Notes under the pieces: model-generated
What the model was told of the DNA's origin: nothing
Seen by the model: only the letters and a program-made list of their open reading frames with translations
Database searches by the model: none
DNA from: an uncultured Acetatifactor sp.
GTDB taxonomy: Bacteria > Bacillota > Clostridia > Lachnospirales > Lachnospiraceae
Direction: 5' to 3'
Assembly: GCA_947625475.1 (NCBI GenBank)
Contig: CANQOL010000034.1
Coordinates: 1 to 36,240 of the forward strand
DNA length: 36,240 nt
Made by a program: the position numbers and the translations under genes
Part shown: piece after piece, positions 16,001 to 25,304 of the stretch
How positions within the stretch are numbered: position 1 is the stretch's first letter
How the letters are laid out: the number at the start of each line of letters is the position of its first letter

Positions 16001-16761
16001 ATCTGGAGGAAAAAATCAGTCGGATCAATGAGCTGTATCATAAATCCCAAAGGGAGGGGCTGACGGAGGCGGAAAAGCAGGAGCAGCAGGCCCTGCGCCG
16101 GGAGTATGTGGAGAATGTGAGGGCCAACCTGCGGGGGCAGCTGGAGCATATCTCCGTGCAGCGGCAGGACGGAACCGTAGAAAAGCTCCTATCCCGGGAG
16201 GAAATCCGGGATCGGAAGAGCCGGATCAGAAGGGAGGCGCTGTCCCGCCGGGAGGCCCTGACGGATCAGGAGCGGGAGAGGGGCCGCGTCCTTTTGACAG
16301 AGCGGATTCTGGGACACCAGTGGTTTTACATGGCCCAGAGCCTCCTGTGCTTTGTGAGCACCGGCACGGAGATCGATACCGGGGAGATCCTGAGAGAGGC
16401 CCTGCGGCTGGGAAAGCGGGTCTATGTGCCCAGGGTGGCGAGACAGGAGGGGACCATGGAGTTTTACCGGATCCTCTCCCTGGATGAGCTTTCCCCCGGC
16501 TATGGGGGGATTCTGGAGCCCCCGGCAGGAGAGGCATATGCGCACCGGGAGGGAGAGAGGGCCCTGATGCTGATGCCCGGGGCGGCCTTTGATCCGAAAA
16601 AGGGGCGGCTGGGCTATGGGAAGGGTTTTTATGACAGGTATCTGGCGCAGCACCGTCCTCTGGCGGAGCGCACCATCGCCGTGGGCTTCCGGTGCCAGAT
16701 GACGGAGGAAATCCCCCAGGAGAGGACGGACATCCGCCCCTGCCAGGTGATATTGGTTTGA
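15997..16761 (+). CDS. DUF896 (YnzC-like) domain fused to 5-formyltetrahydrofolate cyclo-ligase
   Basis: The 254-residue protein has two parts in one continuous frame. Residues 1 to about 63 match the DUF896/UPF0291 (YnzC) pattern: [37 protein letters not shown], then a short basic strand with DGT. Residues about 70-254 are a cyclo-ligase, with [16 protein letters not shown] at its start and the ATP/folate motif [11 protein letters not shown] (residues 206-216). The enzyme part converts 5-formyl-THF to 5,10-methenyl-THF with ATP. DUF896 proteins are normally free-standing and about 75 residues long, of unclear role (YnzC is linked to the SOS operon yneA-yneB-ynzC in Bacillus). The gene lies between proB (4-nt overlap) and proA, so it belongs to a proline operon. 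Confidence 0.85.
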   Translation: MNLEEKISRINELYHKSQREGLTEAEKQEQQALRREYVENVRANLRGQLEHISVQRQDGTVEKLLSREEIRDRKSRIRREALSRREALTDQERERGRVLLTERILGHQWFYMAQSLLCFVSTGTEIDTGEILREALRLGKRVYVPRVARQEGTMEFYRILSLDELSPGYGGILEPPAGEAYAHREGERALMLMPGAAFDPKKGRLGYGKGFYDRYLAQHRPLAERTIAVGFRCQMTEEIPQERTDIRPCQVILV

Positions 16762-16767
16762 GGGGGC

Positions 16768-16790
16768 GTCGCGCGAAGCGCTCCGGAAGG
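16768..16790 (+). repeat. Dispersed 23-bp intergenic element, copy 2 (before proA)
   Basis: It matches 4927-4949 at 22 of 23 positions. As in copy 1, it sits immediately before a start codon and its GGAAGG end forms part of the Shine-Dalgarno sequence (AAGGAGG at 16787-16793). Confidence 0.6.
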
Positions 16791-16798
16791 AGGGCAAT

Positions 16799-18070
16799 GT
16801 GAAAAATCACGGAATGATGGAGGAGAAAATGGAACTGCGGGAAATGGGAGAGAGAGCTTCTAAGGCCAAGTATGTGCTGCAGAGGCTCACGGAACAGGAG
16901 AAAAACGAAGCCCTTCTGGCCGTGGCGGGGGCCCTGGAGCAGGGCTGTGAGGAAATTCTTGCCGCCAACCGGGAGGATATCCGGCTGGGTGAGGAGGCCG
17001 GGATGCACCCGGGCCTGCTGGACCGGCTGCGCCTGACAGGGGAGCGGGTGGAGTCCATGGCCCTGGGGCTGAGGCAGGTGGCGGAGCTGCCGGATCCCGT
17101 TGGGGAATGTATGGAGAGCTGGGAGCGCCCCAACGGGCTGCGGATCGAGAAGCGCAGGGTCCCCCTGGGAGTCATCGGCATCATCTACGAATCCCGCCCC
17201 AATGTGACGGCGGATGCCTTCGGCCTGTGCTTTAAGGCCGGCAACGCGGTGATCCTGAAGGGCGGGAAGGACGCCCTGCGCTCCAATATCGCCATCACCC
17301 AGGTGATCCGCCGGACCCTTTCCGGCTGCGGGATCACGCCGGACGCGGTCTGCCTGATCACGGACACGGACCGCCAGGTGACCAACGCCTTTATGCGCAT
17401 GAAGGAGTACGTGGACGTGCTGATCCCCCGGGGGGGAGCGGGCCTGATCCGGGCCGTGGTGGAAAACAGCACCGTCCCTGTGATTGAGACCGGAACGGGC
17501 AACTGCCATATATATGTGGACAAAGACGCGGATCTGGATATGGCGGTGTCGATTATAATGAATGCGAAAACCCAGCGGATCGGTGTGTGCAACGCCTGCG
17601 AGTCCCTGGTGGTCCATGAGGCGGTCCGGGAGGAGTTCCTGCCCCGCCTGAAGAAGGCCCTGGACGAAAAACAGGTGGAGATCCGGGGGGACGAAAGGGT
17701 CCGTGCCTGCATCGACTGCGTTCCCGCCTCCGAGGAGGACTATGGGACGGAATATCTGGACTATATCCTTTCCATGAAGACGGTGGATTCCCTGGAGGAG
17801 GCCATCGCCCATATCAACCGTTACAATACGAAGCACTCCGAGAGCATTCTCACAAGGGATCCCGCCAGGGCCCAAAAATTTTTAAATGAGGTGGACGCGG
17901 CCTGCGTGTATGTGAATGCCTCCACCCGCTTCACCGACGGCTTTGAGTTCGGCTTCGGGGCGGAGATCGGCATCAGCACCCAAAAGCTCCACGCCAGAGG
18001 CCCCATGGGCTTGAGGGAGCTTACCTCTTACAAATACCAGGTGTACGGGACGGGCCAGATCAGAGGGTAA
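16799..18070 (+). CDS. proA: Gamma-glutamyl phosphate reductase
   Basis: The 423-residue aldehyde-dehydrogenase-fold enzyme reduces gamma-glutamyl phosphate to glutamate semialdehyde with NADPH, following ProB. Typical blocks are [42 protein letters not shown] and [12 protein letters not shown]. The probable catalytic cysteine is Cys264 in [13 protein letters not shown]. The C-terminal [22 protein letters not shown] block is the family signature. GTG 16799 has AAGGAGG 5 nt upstream. ATG 16829 ([10 protein letters not shown]) is a plausible alternative that begins closer to family homology, with GGAGGAG 3 nt upstream. proC is not in the window. Confidence 0.94.
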   Translation: MKNHGMMEEKMELREMGERASKAKYVLQRLTEQEKNEALLAVAGALEQGCEEILAANREDIRLGEEAGMHPGLLDRLRLTGERVESMALGLRQVAELPDPVGECMESWERPNGLRIEKRRVPLGVIGIIYESRPNVTADAFGLCFKAGNAVILKGGKDALRSNIAITQVIRRTLSGCGITPDAVCLITDTDRQVTNAFMRMKEYVDVLIPRGGAGLIRAVVENSTVPVIETGTGNCHIYVDKDADLDMAVSIIMNAKTQRIGVCNACESLVVHEAVREEFLPRLKKALDEKQVEIRGDERVRACIDCVPASEEDYGTEYLDYILSMKTVDSLEEAIAHINRYNTKHSESILTRDPARAQKFLNEVDAACVYVNASTRFTDGFEFGFGAEIGISTQKLHARGPMGLRELTSYKYQVYGTGQIRG

Positions 18071-18182
18071 CGTGCGCCGGAGGGCAGGATAGGCCCCTTC
18101 AACGTGCCTATTTTGAAGTGGCGCAGGGGAGAGGGATGTGCTATCCTGTCTGTATGGAGCAGATATCTGCAGACCCATAGAT

Positions 18183-18216
18183 CTGCCGGGGGCAAAGGGC
18201 CTTTTCCCTCCGGCAG
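18183..18216 (+). promoter_or_regulatory. Leader hairpin before the flotillin gene
   Basis: CTGCCGG at 18183-18189 pairs with CCGGCAG at 18210-18216, and the stem extends by three more pairs (one G-U) to about 10 bp. It lies 8 nt before the AAGGAGG at 18224-18230. No T-run follows, so it looks like a leader or mRNA-stability element rather than a terminator. An extended -10 (TGCTATCCT, 18139-18147) lies upstream without a clear -35. Confidence 0.4.
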
Positions 18217-18236
18217 CACACAAAAGGAGGAAAGAT

Positions 18237-19724
18237 ATGACTATGTTGACAGGTATCCCTGTGGTGGGGCCCATTGTGGTCCTGGTGCTGGCGGCGGCAG
18301 CCGCCCTGATCGTGATTTTCCTGACCGGCTATGTGAAGGCTTCCCCCGACACTGCCCTGATTATTTCGGGACTGAGAAAGAATCCCAAGGTGCTGATCGG
18401 GAAGGCCGGGGTGAAGATCCCCTTTCTGGAGAGGAAGGATGAGCTGAACCTTCAGCTGATCCCCATCGATGTGAAGACCTCCAACGCGGTGCCCACGGCG
18501 GACTACATCAACATCAATGTGGACGCCACCGTCAACGTGAAGATCAGCGACAACGAGGAGAGGCTGAAGCTGGCGGCCCAGAATTTCCTGAACAAAAACG
18601 CGGAGTACATCGGCCGGGTGGCCAGAGAGGTGCTGGAGGGCAATGTCCGTGAGATCGTGGGCAAGATGGCCCTGGAGGAAATGGTCTCCGACCGGCAGAA
18701 ATTCGCGGCCCTGGTGAAGGAGAACGCGGAGCCGGATCTGGCGGCCATGGGCCTGGACATCATCAGCTTCAACGTCCAGAATTTTGTGGACGGCAACGGG
18801 GTGATCGAGAACCTGGGTGTGGACAATATTGTCAAGATCCAGAAGAATGCGGCCATCTCCCGGGCCGAGAGCGAGAAGGAGATTGCCAAGGCGCAGGCCA
18901 ACGCCAAAAAGGAGGCCAACGAGGCCCAGGTCAACGCCGAGTCCGAGATCGCGGTGAAGCAAAACGAGCTGGCCATCAAGAAGGCGGAGCTGAAAAAGGA
19001 TTCCGATATCAAGAAAGCAGTGGCGGACGCGGCCTACAAGATCCAGGAGGAGGAGCAGAGGAAGACCGTCGAGATCACCACGGCCAACGCCAATATTGCC
19101 AAGCAGGAGAAGGAGATTCTCTTAAAGCAGAGAGAGGCCGAGGTCATGGAGCAGGCCCTGGACGCCCAGGTGAAGAAAAAGGCCGAGGCGGAGAAGTTCG
19201 CCAAGCAGCAGCAGGCGGACGCCCAGCTGTATGAGAGGCAGCGGGAGGCGGAGGCCCGCAAGTTTGAGACCGAGAAGGAGGCCGAGGCCATGAGAGCCCA
19301 GGCGGAGGCCAAAAAGTACACCATGGAGCAGGAGGCCGAGGGAATCCGCATCAAGGGTGTGGCGGAGGCGGAAGCCATCCGGGCCAAGGCGGTGGCTGAG
19401 GCCGAGGGAATCGAAAAGAAGGCGGAGGCCATGGCCAAGATGGGTGAGGCCGCCGTTCTGGAAATGTACTTCAAGGCTCTGCCCGATGTGGTGAAAAATG
19501 CGGCCGCTCCCCTGGAGAAGGTGGATCATATCACCATGTACGGGGACGGGAACAATACCCGCCTGATGAAGGACATTATGAACACCGTCAATCAGGTGAC
19601 GGACGGACTGAAGGAGTCAACGGGCGTGGATCTGTCCGCAGTGCTGTCCGGCTTCCTGGCGGGGAAGGCTGCCAGCGGAAGCAAAAAGTCTCCTGAGGAA
19701 CGGGACGGGGAGGAAAAGAGATAG
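18237..19724 (+). CDS. floT: Flotillin (SPFH-domain membrane scaffold protein)
   Basis: The 495-residue protein has an N-terminal hydrophobic segment (about residues 5-30) that inserts in the membrane. An SPFH/band-7 domain follows (about 35-200: VKASPDTALIISGLRKNPKVLIGKAG, TADYININVDATVNVKI, REVLEGNVREIVGKMALEEMVSDR). The long coiled coil (about 205-420) is rich in Ala-Glu-Lys repeats, including the flotillin EA repeats (AEAEAIRAKAVAEAEGIEKK). Flotillins form oligomeric scaffolds in functional membrane microdomains. ATG 18237 is chosen because AAGGAGG lies 6 nt before it; the frame is open to 18138. No NfeD-like partner gene, often next to flotillin, is present. The next gene on the same strand has its own promoter. 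Confidence 0.92.
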   Translation: MTMLTGIPVVGPIVVLVLAAAAALIVIFLTGYVKASPDTALIISGLRKNPKVLIGKAGVKIPFLERKDELNLQLIPIDVKTSNAVPTADYININVDATVNVKISDNEERLKLAAQNFLNKNAEYIGRVAREVLEGNVREIVGKMALEEMVSDRQKFAALVKENAEPDLAAMGLDIISFNVQNFVDGNGVIENLGVDNIVKIQKNAAISRAESEKEIAKAQANAKKEANEAQVNAESEIAVKQNELAIKKAELKKDSDIKKAVADAAYKIQEEEQRKTVEITTANANIAKQEKEILLKQREAEVMEQALDAQVKKKAEAEKFAKQQQADAQLYERQREAEARKFETEKEAEAMRAQAEAKKYTMEQEAEGIRIKGVAEAEAIRAKAVAEAEGIEKKAEAMAKMGEAAVLEMYFKALPDVVKNAAAPLEKVDHITMYGDGNNTRLMKDIMNTVNQVTDGLKESTGVDLSAVLSGFLAGKAASGSKKSPEERDGEEKR

Positions 19725-19795
19725 TTTTTGGCTGATTCCCGGCTGTTGTTTACGGTTCTAGCCTGCGTTTTTTTCGCATATACTGAAAATAGTAT

Positions 19796-19824
19796 TTGAA
19801 ATCCGCGGAAAACAGGTGTATAGT
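19796..19824 (+). promoter_or_regulatory. Sigma-A promoter of the ATPase/TOPRIM pair
   Basis: TTGAAA (19796-19801), a 17-bp spacer and TATAGT (19819-19824) form a near-consensus promoter about 50 nt before the start codon. Just upstream is the inverted repeat ATACT-N6-AGTAT (19780-19795), whose second arm ends at the -35 box and could be an operator. Confidence 0.7.
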
Positions 19825-19878
19825 ATGGATAGATATTATTTCAGGAAATGCGAACAAATAGACAAAGGAGGGCAGCCT

Positions 19879-20988
19879 ATGATCCTGATGGATATTCGGA
19901 TCGATAATTTCTACTCTTTTAAAGATTTTCACATGAATATGTCTTACCCGAAACGGATTGTGGATTCCCCGGTGGAGGGCGAGTACCTGGAGGACAGGCC
20001 CAATTTCCGCTATAAGAAGATCAATATCATCATGGGGGGCAACGCCACGGGCAAGACCTCTCTGGGGAAAATGATCAATCTTTTTGCCAATTACTGCAAT
20101 GATGAGCTTCCTGGGCGGTTTTTCGGTCTGGTCAACGATCCGGAAAAGCCCGCCGCCCTGCAGGTGGATTTTGTGACCAGGGACAATCAGCTGTACCGGT
20201 GCCGCCTGGAGGTGGCACCGGAGGAGCAGGAGGAAAGGCCGGAGGAGAGGGTGAGAGTCCGCACCGTATGCACTCCCATCGGCCCAAGGGACAGGTATGA
20301 GACCTGTGCCGAAAGGCTGGATCAGGGGGTGGATGTGAGAAAAGTGGACAGCCTTCTGCTGGTGGACACAAGGGGCTGGTATTTTACCTATCCTGCGGAC
20401 GCCAATAAAAACAAGCAGTATTATTCCATAGAAAACAGTGCGGACTACTTAAAAATACTGGAAAATATTCTGCTGACGCTGGATCCCTCCATCAAGAAGG
20501 TGATCAAGGTCAAAAATGTGAAAAATACATATGCCATTAAATATGAGCATTTTGAGGTCCTGATCCAGGACGGGAAGATTGTGGATACGGACAGGCTTTC
20601 CAGCGGGACTAAGGCGGGGATCGATATCTCCTACATTATTGCTTCTATTCTTTGCAACAAGCATAGTCTTTATTATTGCGACGAGAGATTCTCCTTTGTG
20701 AACAGCGATGTGGAAAAAACATGTCTGTCTTTGATGATCCAGAAGCTGACGGGGAAAAAGCAGCTGTTCTTTACCACTCACAATACGGACATTCTGGATA
20801 TGCAGCTGCCCAAGCATTCTTTTATTTTTCTGAAAAAAGATATCAAAAACATCAGGGAGCCCATCCGCTGCGTGTATGCCTCAGACTATCTGAAGCGGAA
20901 CACAGATTCCCTGAAATGTGCGGTGGAAAACGATTTGTTCTCCGCTGCGCCGGATCTGGAAAGGTTGTATGAAATAGAAGAAATGTAA
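19879..20988 (+). CDS. ABC-type AAA ATPase of a putative two-gene defence module
   Basis: The 369-residue protein has the split ATPase layout of the OLD/RloA/AAA_15-AAA_21 group. Walker A is GGNATGKT (residues 53-60) after an N-terminal IRIDNFYSFKDF strand, the hallmark of RecF/SMC-like ATPases. An LSSGTKAG signature lies at about 240-247, Walker B is SLYYCDE with Asp268-Glu269, and FTTHNTDILDM holds the switch histidine (His301). A variable charged insert sits between (about 105-180). ATG 19879 has AAAGGAGG 6 nt upstream. Codon and base usage look clearly more AT-rich than in the flanking flotillin and pepT. The partner TOPRIM-like gene follows after 21 bp. Such ATPases usually sense or gate a paired nuclease in phage defence; the specific system is not recognised. 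Confidence 0.75.
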   Translation: MILMDIRIDNFYSFKDFHMNMSYPKRIVDSPVEGEYLEDRPNFRYKKINIIMGGNATGKTSLGKMINLFANYCNDELPGRFFGLVNDPEKPAALQVDFVTRDNQLYRCRLEVAPEEQEERPEERVRVRTVCTPIGPRDRYETCAERLDQGVDVRKVDSLLLVDTRGWYFTYPADANKNKQYYSIENSADYLKILENILLTLDPSIKKVIKVKNVKNTYAIKYEHFEVLIQDGKIVDTDRLSSGTKAGIDISYIIASILCNKHSLYYCDERFSFVNSDVEKTCLSLMIQKLTGKKQLFFTTHNTDILDMQLPKHSFIFLKKDIKNIREPIRCVYASDYLKRNTDSLKCAVENDLFSAAPDLERLYEIEEM

Positions 20989-21009
20989 GAAGATGCGGAA
21001 GAGGAATTC

Positions 21010-21555
21010 ATGGGGAGAGAACTTATTTACCAGTATTATGTGGAAGGGGAGGACGAAAAGTGCCTGCTGCGGGCGCTTCGGTCTGAGCTGCAGTGCATCC
21101 GGCCGGGGAAAATAGAGATTTTCAATGCGCTTCAGGATCGGTTTGACAGTAAAAAATACAAGAGCAGACTCAGAACGCTGCACCGGCGGACCACAGTGGT
21201 GCTTGTGTTTGACACGGACACAATGAATGTGAACATCCTGCGGGAAAACATTCAGTTCCTTAAAAAGCAGGGCATGGTCCGGGAGGTGCTGTGCATTCCT
21301 CAGGTGAAAAATCTGGAGGATGAGCTGGTGTACTGCTGCCGGATCAGGAGAATTGAGGATTTTATGCCCAGCAGATCCCGGAAAAATTTTAAGTCAGATT
21401 TGATTGCCTGTACCAATCTCGCAGCCAAGCTTACGAAAAACGGCTTCTCCGTGGAAAAGCTCTGGAGCCGCCGCCCGGAGGGAATATTTGCGGAGTTTCC
21501 CGGCGACGGGGAGAAAATCAAACTGACAGATAAGAGGAAAGGACCCGGAAAATGA
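21010..21555 (+). CDS. Small TOPRIM-like protein paired with the ATPase
   Basis: The 181-residue protein contains the two acidic motifs of a TOPRIM fold: [15 protein letters not shown] with Glu12, and [11 protein letters not shown] with Asp68 and Asp70. Between them is a basic segment ([15 protein letters not shown]). A third block, [14 protein letters not shown], followed by [11 protein letters not shown], resembles the acidic/basic region of RloB-like and AriB-like nucleases. TOPRIM proteins of this size beside an ABC-type ATPase usually act as effector nucleases. It lacks the extra domains of OLD proteins. Its stop overlaps the pepT start by 4 nt (ATGA), so pepT is translationally coupled to it. 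Nuclease activity is inferred from motifs only. Confidence 0.6.
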   Translation: MGRELIYQYYVEGEDEKCLLRALRSELQCIRPGKIEIFNALQDRFDSKKYKSRLRTLHRRTTVVLVFDTDTMNVNILRENIQFLKKQGMVREVLCIPQVKNLEDELVYCCRIRRIEDFMPSRSRKNFKSDLIACTNLAAKLTKNGFSVEKLWSRRPEGIFAEFPGDGEKIKLTDKRKGPGK

Positions 21556-22799
21556 GTGTTCTGGAAAGATTTTTGAGATATGTGAAGATTGACACCCGCT
21601 CGGATGAGGCGTCCGGCTCTGTGCCCAGCACGGCGGGGCAGCATGAGCTGGCCCGGCTCCTGGCGGGGGAGCTGGGGCAGATGGGGGCGAAGGAAATCGT
21701 CTACGACAGGGAGCACTGCTATGTCTACGCCACAGTGCCGGCCTCCCCCGGCTGCCAGGATGCGCCGGTGCTGGGACTGATCGCCCATATGGACACCTCT
21801 CCCGCCATGAGCGGGGCCGGGGTGAAGCCCAGGCTGATCACCGGGTACGACGGCCGGGATATTGTGCTGAATGAGAAGGAGGGGATCGTCCTCCGGGTTC
21901 AGGACTTCCCGGAGATCGCCGATTGCCGGGGCCGGGATCTGGTGGTGACGGACGGGACCACCCTGCTTGGGGCCGACGACAAGGCGGGGGTGGCGGAGAT
22001 CATGACGGCGGCGGAATATCTGCTCACCCACCCGGAAATCAGGCACGGGCAGATCCGCATCGGCTTTACGCCGGACGAGGAAATCGGCCGGGGGACGGAT
22101 CATTTTGACGTAAAGCTCTTTGGGGCCGACTGTGCCTACACGGTGGACGGGGGCGCTCCCGGGGAGCTGGAATACGAGAATTTCAACGCGGCGGGTGCCA
22201 GGCTCCTGATCCGGGGCTGCAGCGTGCATCCGGGCGCCGCCAAGGGCAGGATGAAAAACGCCCTGCTGATCGCCATGGAATTCCAGAGCCTGCTGCCCGT
22301 ATCCGAAAACCCCATGTACACCCAGGGGCGCGAAGGCTTTTATCATCTGGACGCTCTGGGGGGCAGCGTGGAGCAGGCCCAGGCGGACTACATCATCCGG
22401 GACCACGACCGGCAGAAGTTTGAGGAAAAGAAAAAGCTTTTCCTGGAGGCGGCCCGGTTTCTCAACGCAAAGTACGGGGAGGGAACGGTCACCGTAAGTC
22501 TCCGGGATTCCTACTACAACATGCGCCAGGCCATAGAGCCCCACATGTATATGATTGATCTTGTGAAGGAGGCCATGGGGGAGCTGGGGCTTGCGCCCTG
22601 TGAGGTTCCCATCCGGGGCGGCACCGACGGGGCCCGGCTGTCCTTTATGGGCCTGCCCTGTCCCAATCTTGGCACCGGAGGCGGGGCCTGCCACGGGAAA
22701 TTTGAGTACGCCTGCGTCCAGTCCATGGAGACTGTGACAAAGCTGCTGATCCGTCTGGCGGAAAAGTACGGGGAGAGGAAGCGGGGAGCAAATGAGTGA
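21552..22799 (+). CDS. pepT: Peptidase T (tripeptide aminopeptidase)
   Basis: The 415-residue M20B metallopeptidase removes N-terminal residues from tripeptides in the cytoplasm. Zinc-site blocks are complete: GLIAHMDTS (His79, Asp81), [29 protein letters not shown] and [11 protein letters not shown]. The catalytic Glu is in TPDEE. Length is normal for the family. The start overlaps the TOPRIM-like gene by 4 nt, and the end overlaps miaB by 8 nt, so the three genes are probably cotranscribed. A different promoter inside the TOPRIM gene is not visible. Confidence 0.94.
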   Translation: MSVLERFLRYVKIDTRSDEASGSVPSTAGQHELARLLAGELGQMGAKEIVYDREHCYVYATVPASPGCQDAPVLGLIAHMDTSPAMSGAGVKPRLITGYDGRDIVLNEKEGIVLRVQDFPEIADCRGRDLVVTDGTTLLGADDKAGVAEIMTAAEYLLTHPEIRHGQIRIGFTPDEEIGRGTDHFDVKLFGADCAYTVDGGAPGELEYENFNAAGARLLIRGCSVHPGAAKGRMKNALLIAMEFQSLLPVSENPMYTQGREGFYHLDALGGSVEQAQADYIIRDHDRQKFEEKKKLFLEAARFLNAKYGEGTVTVSLRDSYYNMRQAIEPHMYMIDLVKEAMGELGLAPCEVPIRGGTDGARLSFMGLPCPNLGTGGGACHGKFEYACVQSMETVTKLLIRLAEKYGERKRGANE

Positions 22800-24225
22800 G
22801 CTGAGATTCGCCGGGGATAAGGCCCCCCTTCAGGAGCCGGAGCGGCAGTACTTTTTTTTGGAGCGGGCGGCGGCCCATGTGGAGGAGCTGGCCCGGGAGC
22901 TGGGGAGACGTCCCACCTGCTGTGTGACCACCTTCGGCTGTCAGATGAATGCCAGGGATTCCGAAAAGCTGGCGGGGATCTTAAAGCGGGCCGGCTATGA
23001 AATGACGGACCGGGAGGACGCGGATTTTGTGATTTTCAACACCTGCACGGTCCGGGACAATGCCAATCAGCGGGTCTACGGAAGGCTTGGGGTGTTGAAC
23101 GGTTACAAGCGGCGCAATCCCCGGATGCGGGTGGCCCTGTGCGGCTGCATGATGCAGGAGCAGACGGTGATCGACAGGATCCGGGAGAGTTACCGCTTCG
23201 TGGATCTGATCTTCGGCACCCACAACATCTATAAATTCGCGGAGCTTCTCACCGCCATGTTTGAGCAGGAGGGCACGGTGGTGGATATCTGGAAGGACAC
23301 GGACAGGATCGTGGAGGATCTGCCCGTGGAGAGAAAGTATCCCTTTAAGTCCGGCATCAATATCATGTTCGGCTGCAACAATTTCTGCAGCTACTGCATC
23401 GTCCCCTATGTGCGGGGGCGGGAGCGCAGCCGCCGGCCCCAGGATATCCTGAGGGAAATCCGGCAGCTGGCGGATCAGGGCGTGGTAGAGGTGATGCTTC
23501 TGGGGCAGAACGTGAATTCCTACGGGAAGACTCTGGAGCAGCCCATGAGCTTCGCCGGGCTTCTGCGGGAGGTGGAGCAGATCCCCGGGATCCGCCGGAT
23601 CCGCTTTATGACCTCCCACCCCAAGGATCTGTCCGATGAGCTGATCCAGGTGATGAAGGAATCCCAAAAGATCTGCCGGCATCTGCATCTGCCCCTTCAG
23701 TCAGGCTCCACCCGGATCCTGCAGGCCATGAACCGGCGCTACACCAAGGAGCAGTATCTGGCCCTGGCGGAAAAGATCCGCAGGGAAATTCCCGATATGG
23801 CCCTGACGACGGACATTATTGTGGGCTTCCCCGGGGAGACGCAGGAGGATGTGGGGGAGACGCTGGACGTCATCCGCCGGGTGGGGTTCGACAACGCCTT
23901 TACCTTTCTTTACTCCAAGCGCACCGGCACTCCGGCCGCCGTCATGGAAAACCAGGTGTCAAAGGAGCAGGCCCAGGCCGGTTTTGACCGGGTGCTGCAG
24001 CAGGTGCAGGACACGGCCAGGGAGCAGGTGAGGAAATACCAGGGACGCACCATGGAGGCGCTGGTGGAGGAGGTCAATACAGGCTCCCCCGGCCTGGTGA
24101 CAGGGCGCCTGTCCAACAATACCCTGGTCCATTTCCCCGGGGACGCCTCCCTGGTGGGCAGGATTGTGGAGGTCTCGCTGGAGGAATGCAGGGGCTTTTA
24201 CTATATGGGGAAAATGCTGACATAG
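22792..24225 (+). CDS. miaB: tRNA-2-methylthio-N6-dimethylallyladenosine synthase
   Basis: The 477-residue radical-SAM methylthiotransferase modifies A37 of tRNAs. The UPF0004 domain ([35 protein letters not shown]) is followed by the radical-SAM motif C-x3-C-x2-C at Cys195, Cys199 and Cys202 ([21 protein letters not shown]). The substrate block [17 protein letters not shown] and a C-terminal TRAM domain with LVEEVN and LSNNTLVHF are also present. In many Clostridia miaB is followed by mutS, mutL and miaA; here a glycosidase gene follows instead. There is no terminator-like T-run in the 145-bp gap. Confidence 0.95.
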   Translation: MSELRFAGDKAPLQEPERQYFFLERAAAHVEELARELGRRPTCCVTTFGCQMNARDSEKLAGILKRAGYEMTDREDADFVIFNTCTVRDNANQRVYGRLGVLNGYKRRNPRMRVALCGCMMQEQTVIDRIRESYRFVDLIFGTHNIYKFAELLTAMFEQEGTVVDIWKDTDRIVEDLPVERKYPFKSGINIMFGCNNFCSYCIVPYVRGRERSRRPQDILREIRQLADQGVVEVMLLGQNVNSYGKTLEQPMSFAGLLREVEQIPGIRRIRFMTSHPKDLSDELIQVMKESQKICRHLHLPLQSGSTRILQAMNRRYTKEQYLALAEKIRREIPDMALTTDIIVGFPGETQEDVGETLDVIRRVGFDNAFTFLYSKRTGTPAAVMENQVSKEQAQAGFDRVLQQVQDTAREQVRKYQGRTMEALVEEVNTGSPGLVTGRLSNNTLVHFPGDASLVGRIVEVSLEECRGFYYMGKMLT

Positions 24226-24370
24226 GGGAGAGAGTGATGCCGCCCTCCAGGAGCGGAAAGGACTGCCGGGGATTTTGGCAGGGATAGAGCGAAGATACCC
24301 TGCAGGAGCGGAATGCCTGCGGAAACAAAGTGAGTTGGATTGGGTGAAACGCACCGGAAAGAGGATACAT

Positions 24371-25282
24371 ATGAGCGGAGAGGAAAAGGGTTATGGGCTG
24401 ACGAACCCCAAGGCGGCCCCTCAGGCCCGGGAGCTGTACCGGTATCTGTGGGAGACCTGGGGAAAGGGGATCCTGTCAGGACAGCAGGAGGATCCCAGGC
24501 GGCAGTGCAGCCAGCGGGAGATGGACTACATCCGGGAGCAGACCGGGAAGCTGCCCGCCATCCGGGGACTGGACTATATCCATGACGATTTCGAGGGAGT
24601 CAACAAAAGGGCCGCCGCCTGGCATGAGCAGGGCGGGATCGTGACGGTCTGCTGGCACTGGGGCGCGCCGCCAAACGGCATCGGCTACCCCTCCAGCCAG
24701 GGGGAGATCGATATGGAGGAAGCCCTGCGGGAGGGGAGCGATTTAAACCGGGCAGTGCTGGCGCGCATGGACGAGACAGCCCGGGCCCTGGGGGAGCTGA
24801 GGGATCTGGGGATCCCGGTGCTCTGGAGGCCCCTCCATGAGTTTGACGGGGCCTGGTTTTGGTGGGGAAAGGGCGGCCCCAAGGCCTTTGTCCGCCTCTG
24901 GCGGCTGATGTATGACCGCTTCACCCGGGTTCACGGCCTGGACAACCTGATCTGGGTGCTGGGCTACTGCGGGGAGCCCAAGGAGGGCTGGTATCCCGGG
25001 GACGACTGTGTGGACATTATCGGGGCGGATACCTACCGGGAGGGCGTCCATGAAGAGCTCTACCGGCGTATGGAGAGCATCACCCAAAAGAAAATGCCCA
25101 TCGTCTACCATGAGAACGGCCCCATGCCGGATCCGGAGGTGCTGTGCCAAAAGGGGCCCAAGTGGCTGTGGTTTATGACCTGGCACACGATCCACATCAT
25201 GGAGCAGAACACGCCGGAGTATCTGAAAAAGGTGTACGGGCACCCCTATGTGATCACCTTGGATCGGCTGCCCTGGAATTGA
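24371..25282 (+). CDS. Glycoside hydrolase family 26 (intracellular beta-mannanase-like)
   Basis: The 303-residue single-domain enzyme has both GH26 catalytic glutamates: acid/base Glu157 in WRPLHEFDGAWFWWG and nucleophile Glu248 in PIVYHENGP. Other family blocks are GIVTVCWHWGAPP and DNLIWVLGYCG. GH26 enzymes mostly cleave beta-1,4-mannans; some use other beta-glucans or xylans. With no signal peptide it probably trims imported manno-oligosaccharides in the cytoplasm. ATG 24371 is preceded by AAGAGG; the frame is open upstream to 24275 but that part is not conserved-looking. A sugar-importing transporter is not in the window. Confidence 0.85.
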   Translation: MSGEEKGYGLTNPKAAPQARELYRYLWETWGKGILSGQQEDPRRQCSQREMDYIREQTGKLPAIRGLDYIHDDFEGVNKRAAAWHEQGGIVTVCWHWGAPPNGIGYPSSQGEIDMEEALREGSDLNRAVLARMDETARALGELRDLGIPVLWRPLHEFDGAWFWWGKGGPKAFVRLWRLMYDRFTRVHGLDNLIWVLGYCGEPKEGWYPGDDCVDIIGADTYREGVHEELYRRMESITQKKMPIVYHENGPMPDPEVLCQKGPKWLWFMTWHTIHIMEQNTPEYLKKVYGHPYVITLDRLPWN

Positions 25283-25304
25283 GACCGTTATGAGTAGGGC
25301 TGTG

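Noticed and set aside
16226..17875. 549-codon minus-strand frame across the cyclo-ligase and proA
   Set aside because: Composition is typical of a GC-rich shadow, and both plus-strand genes are clear.
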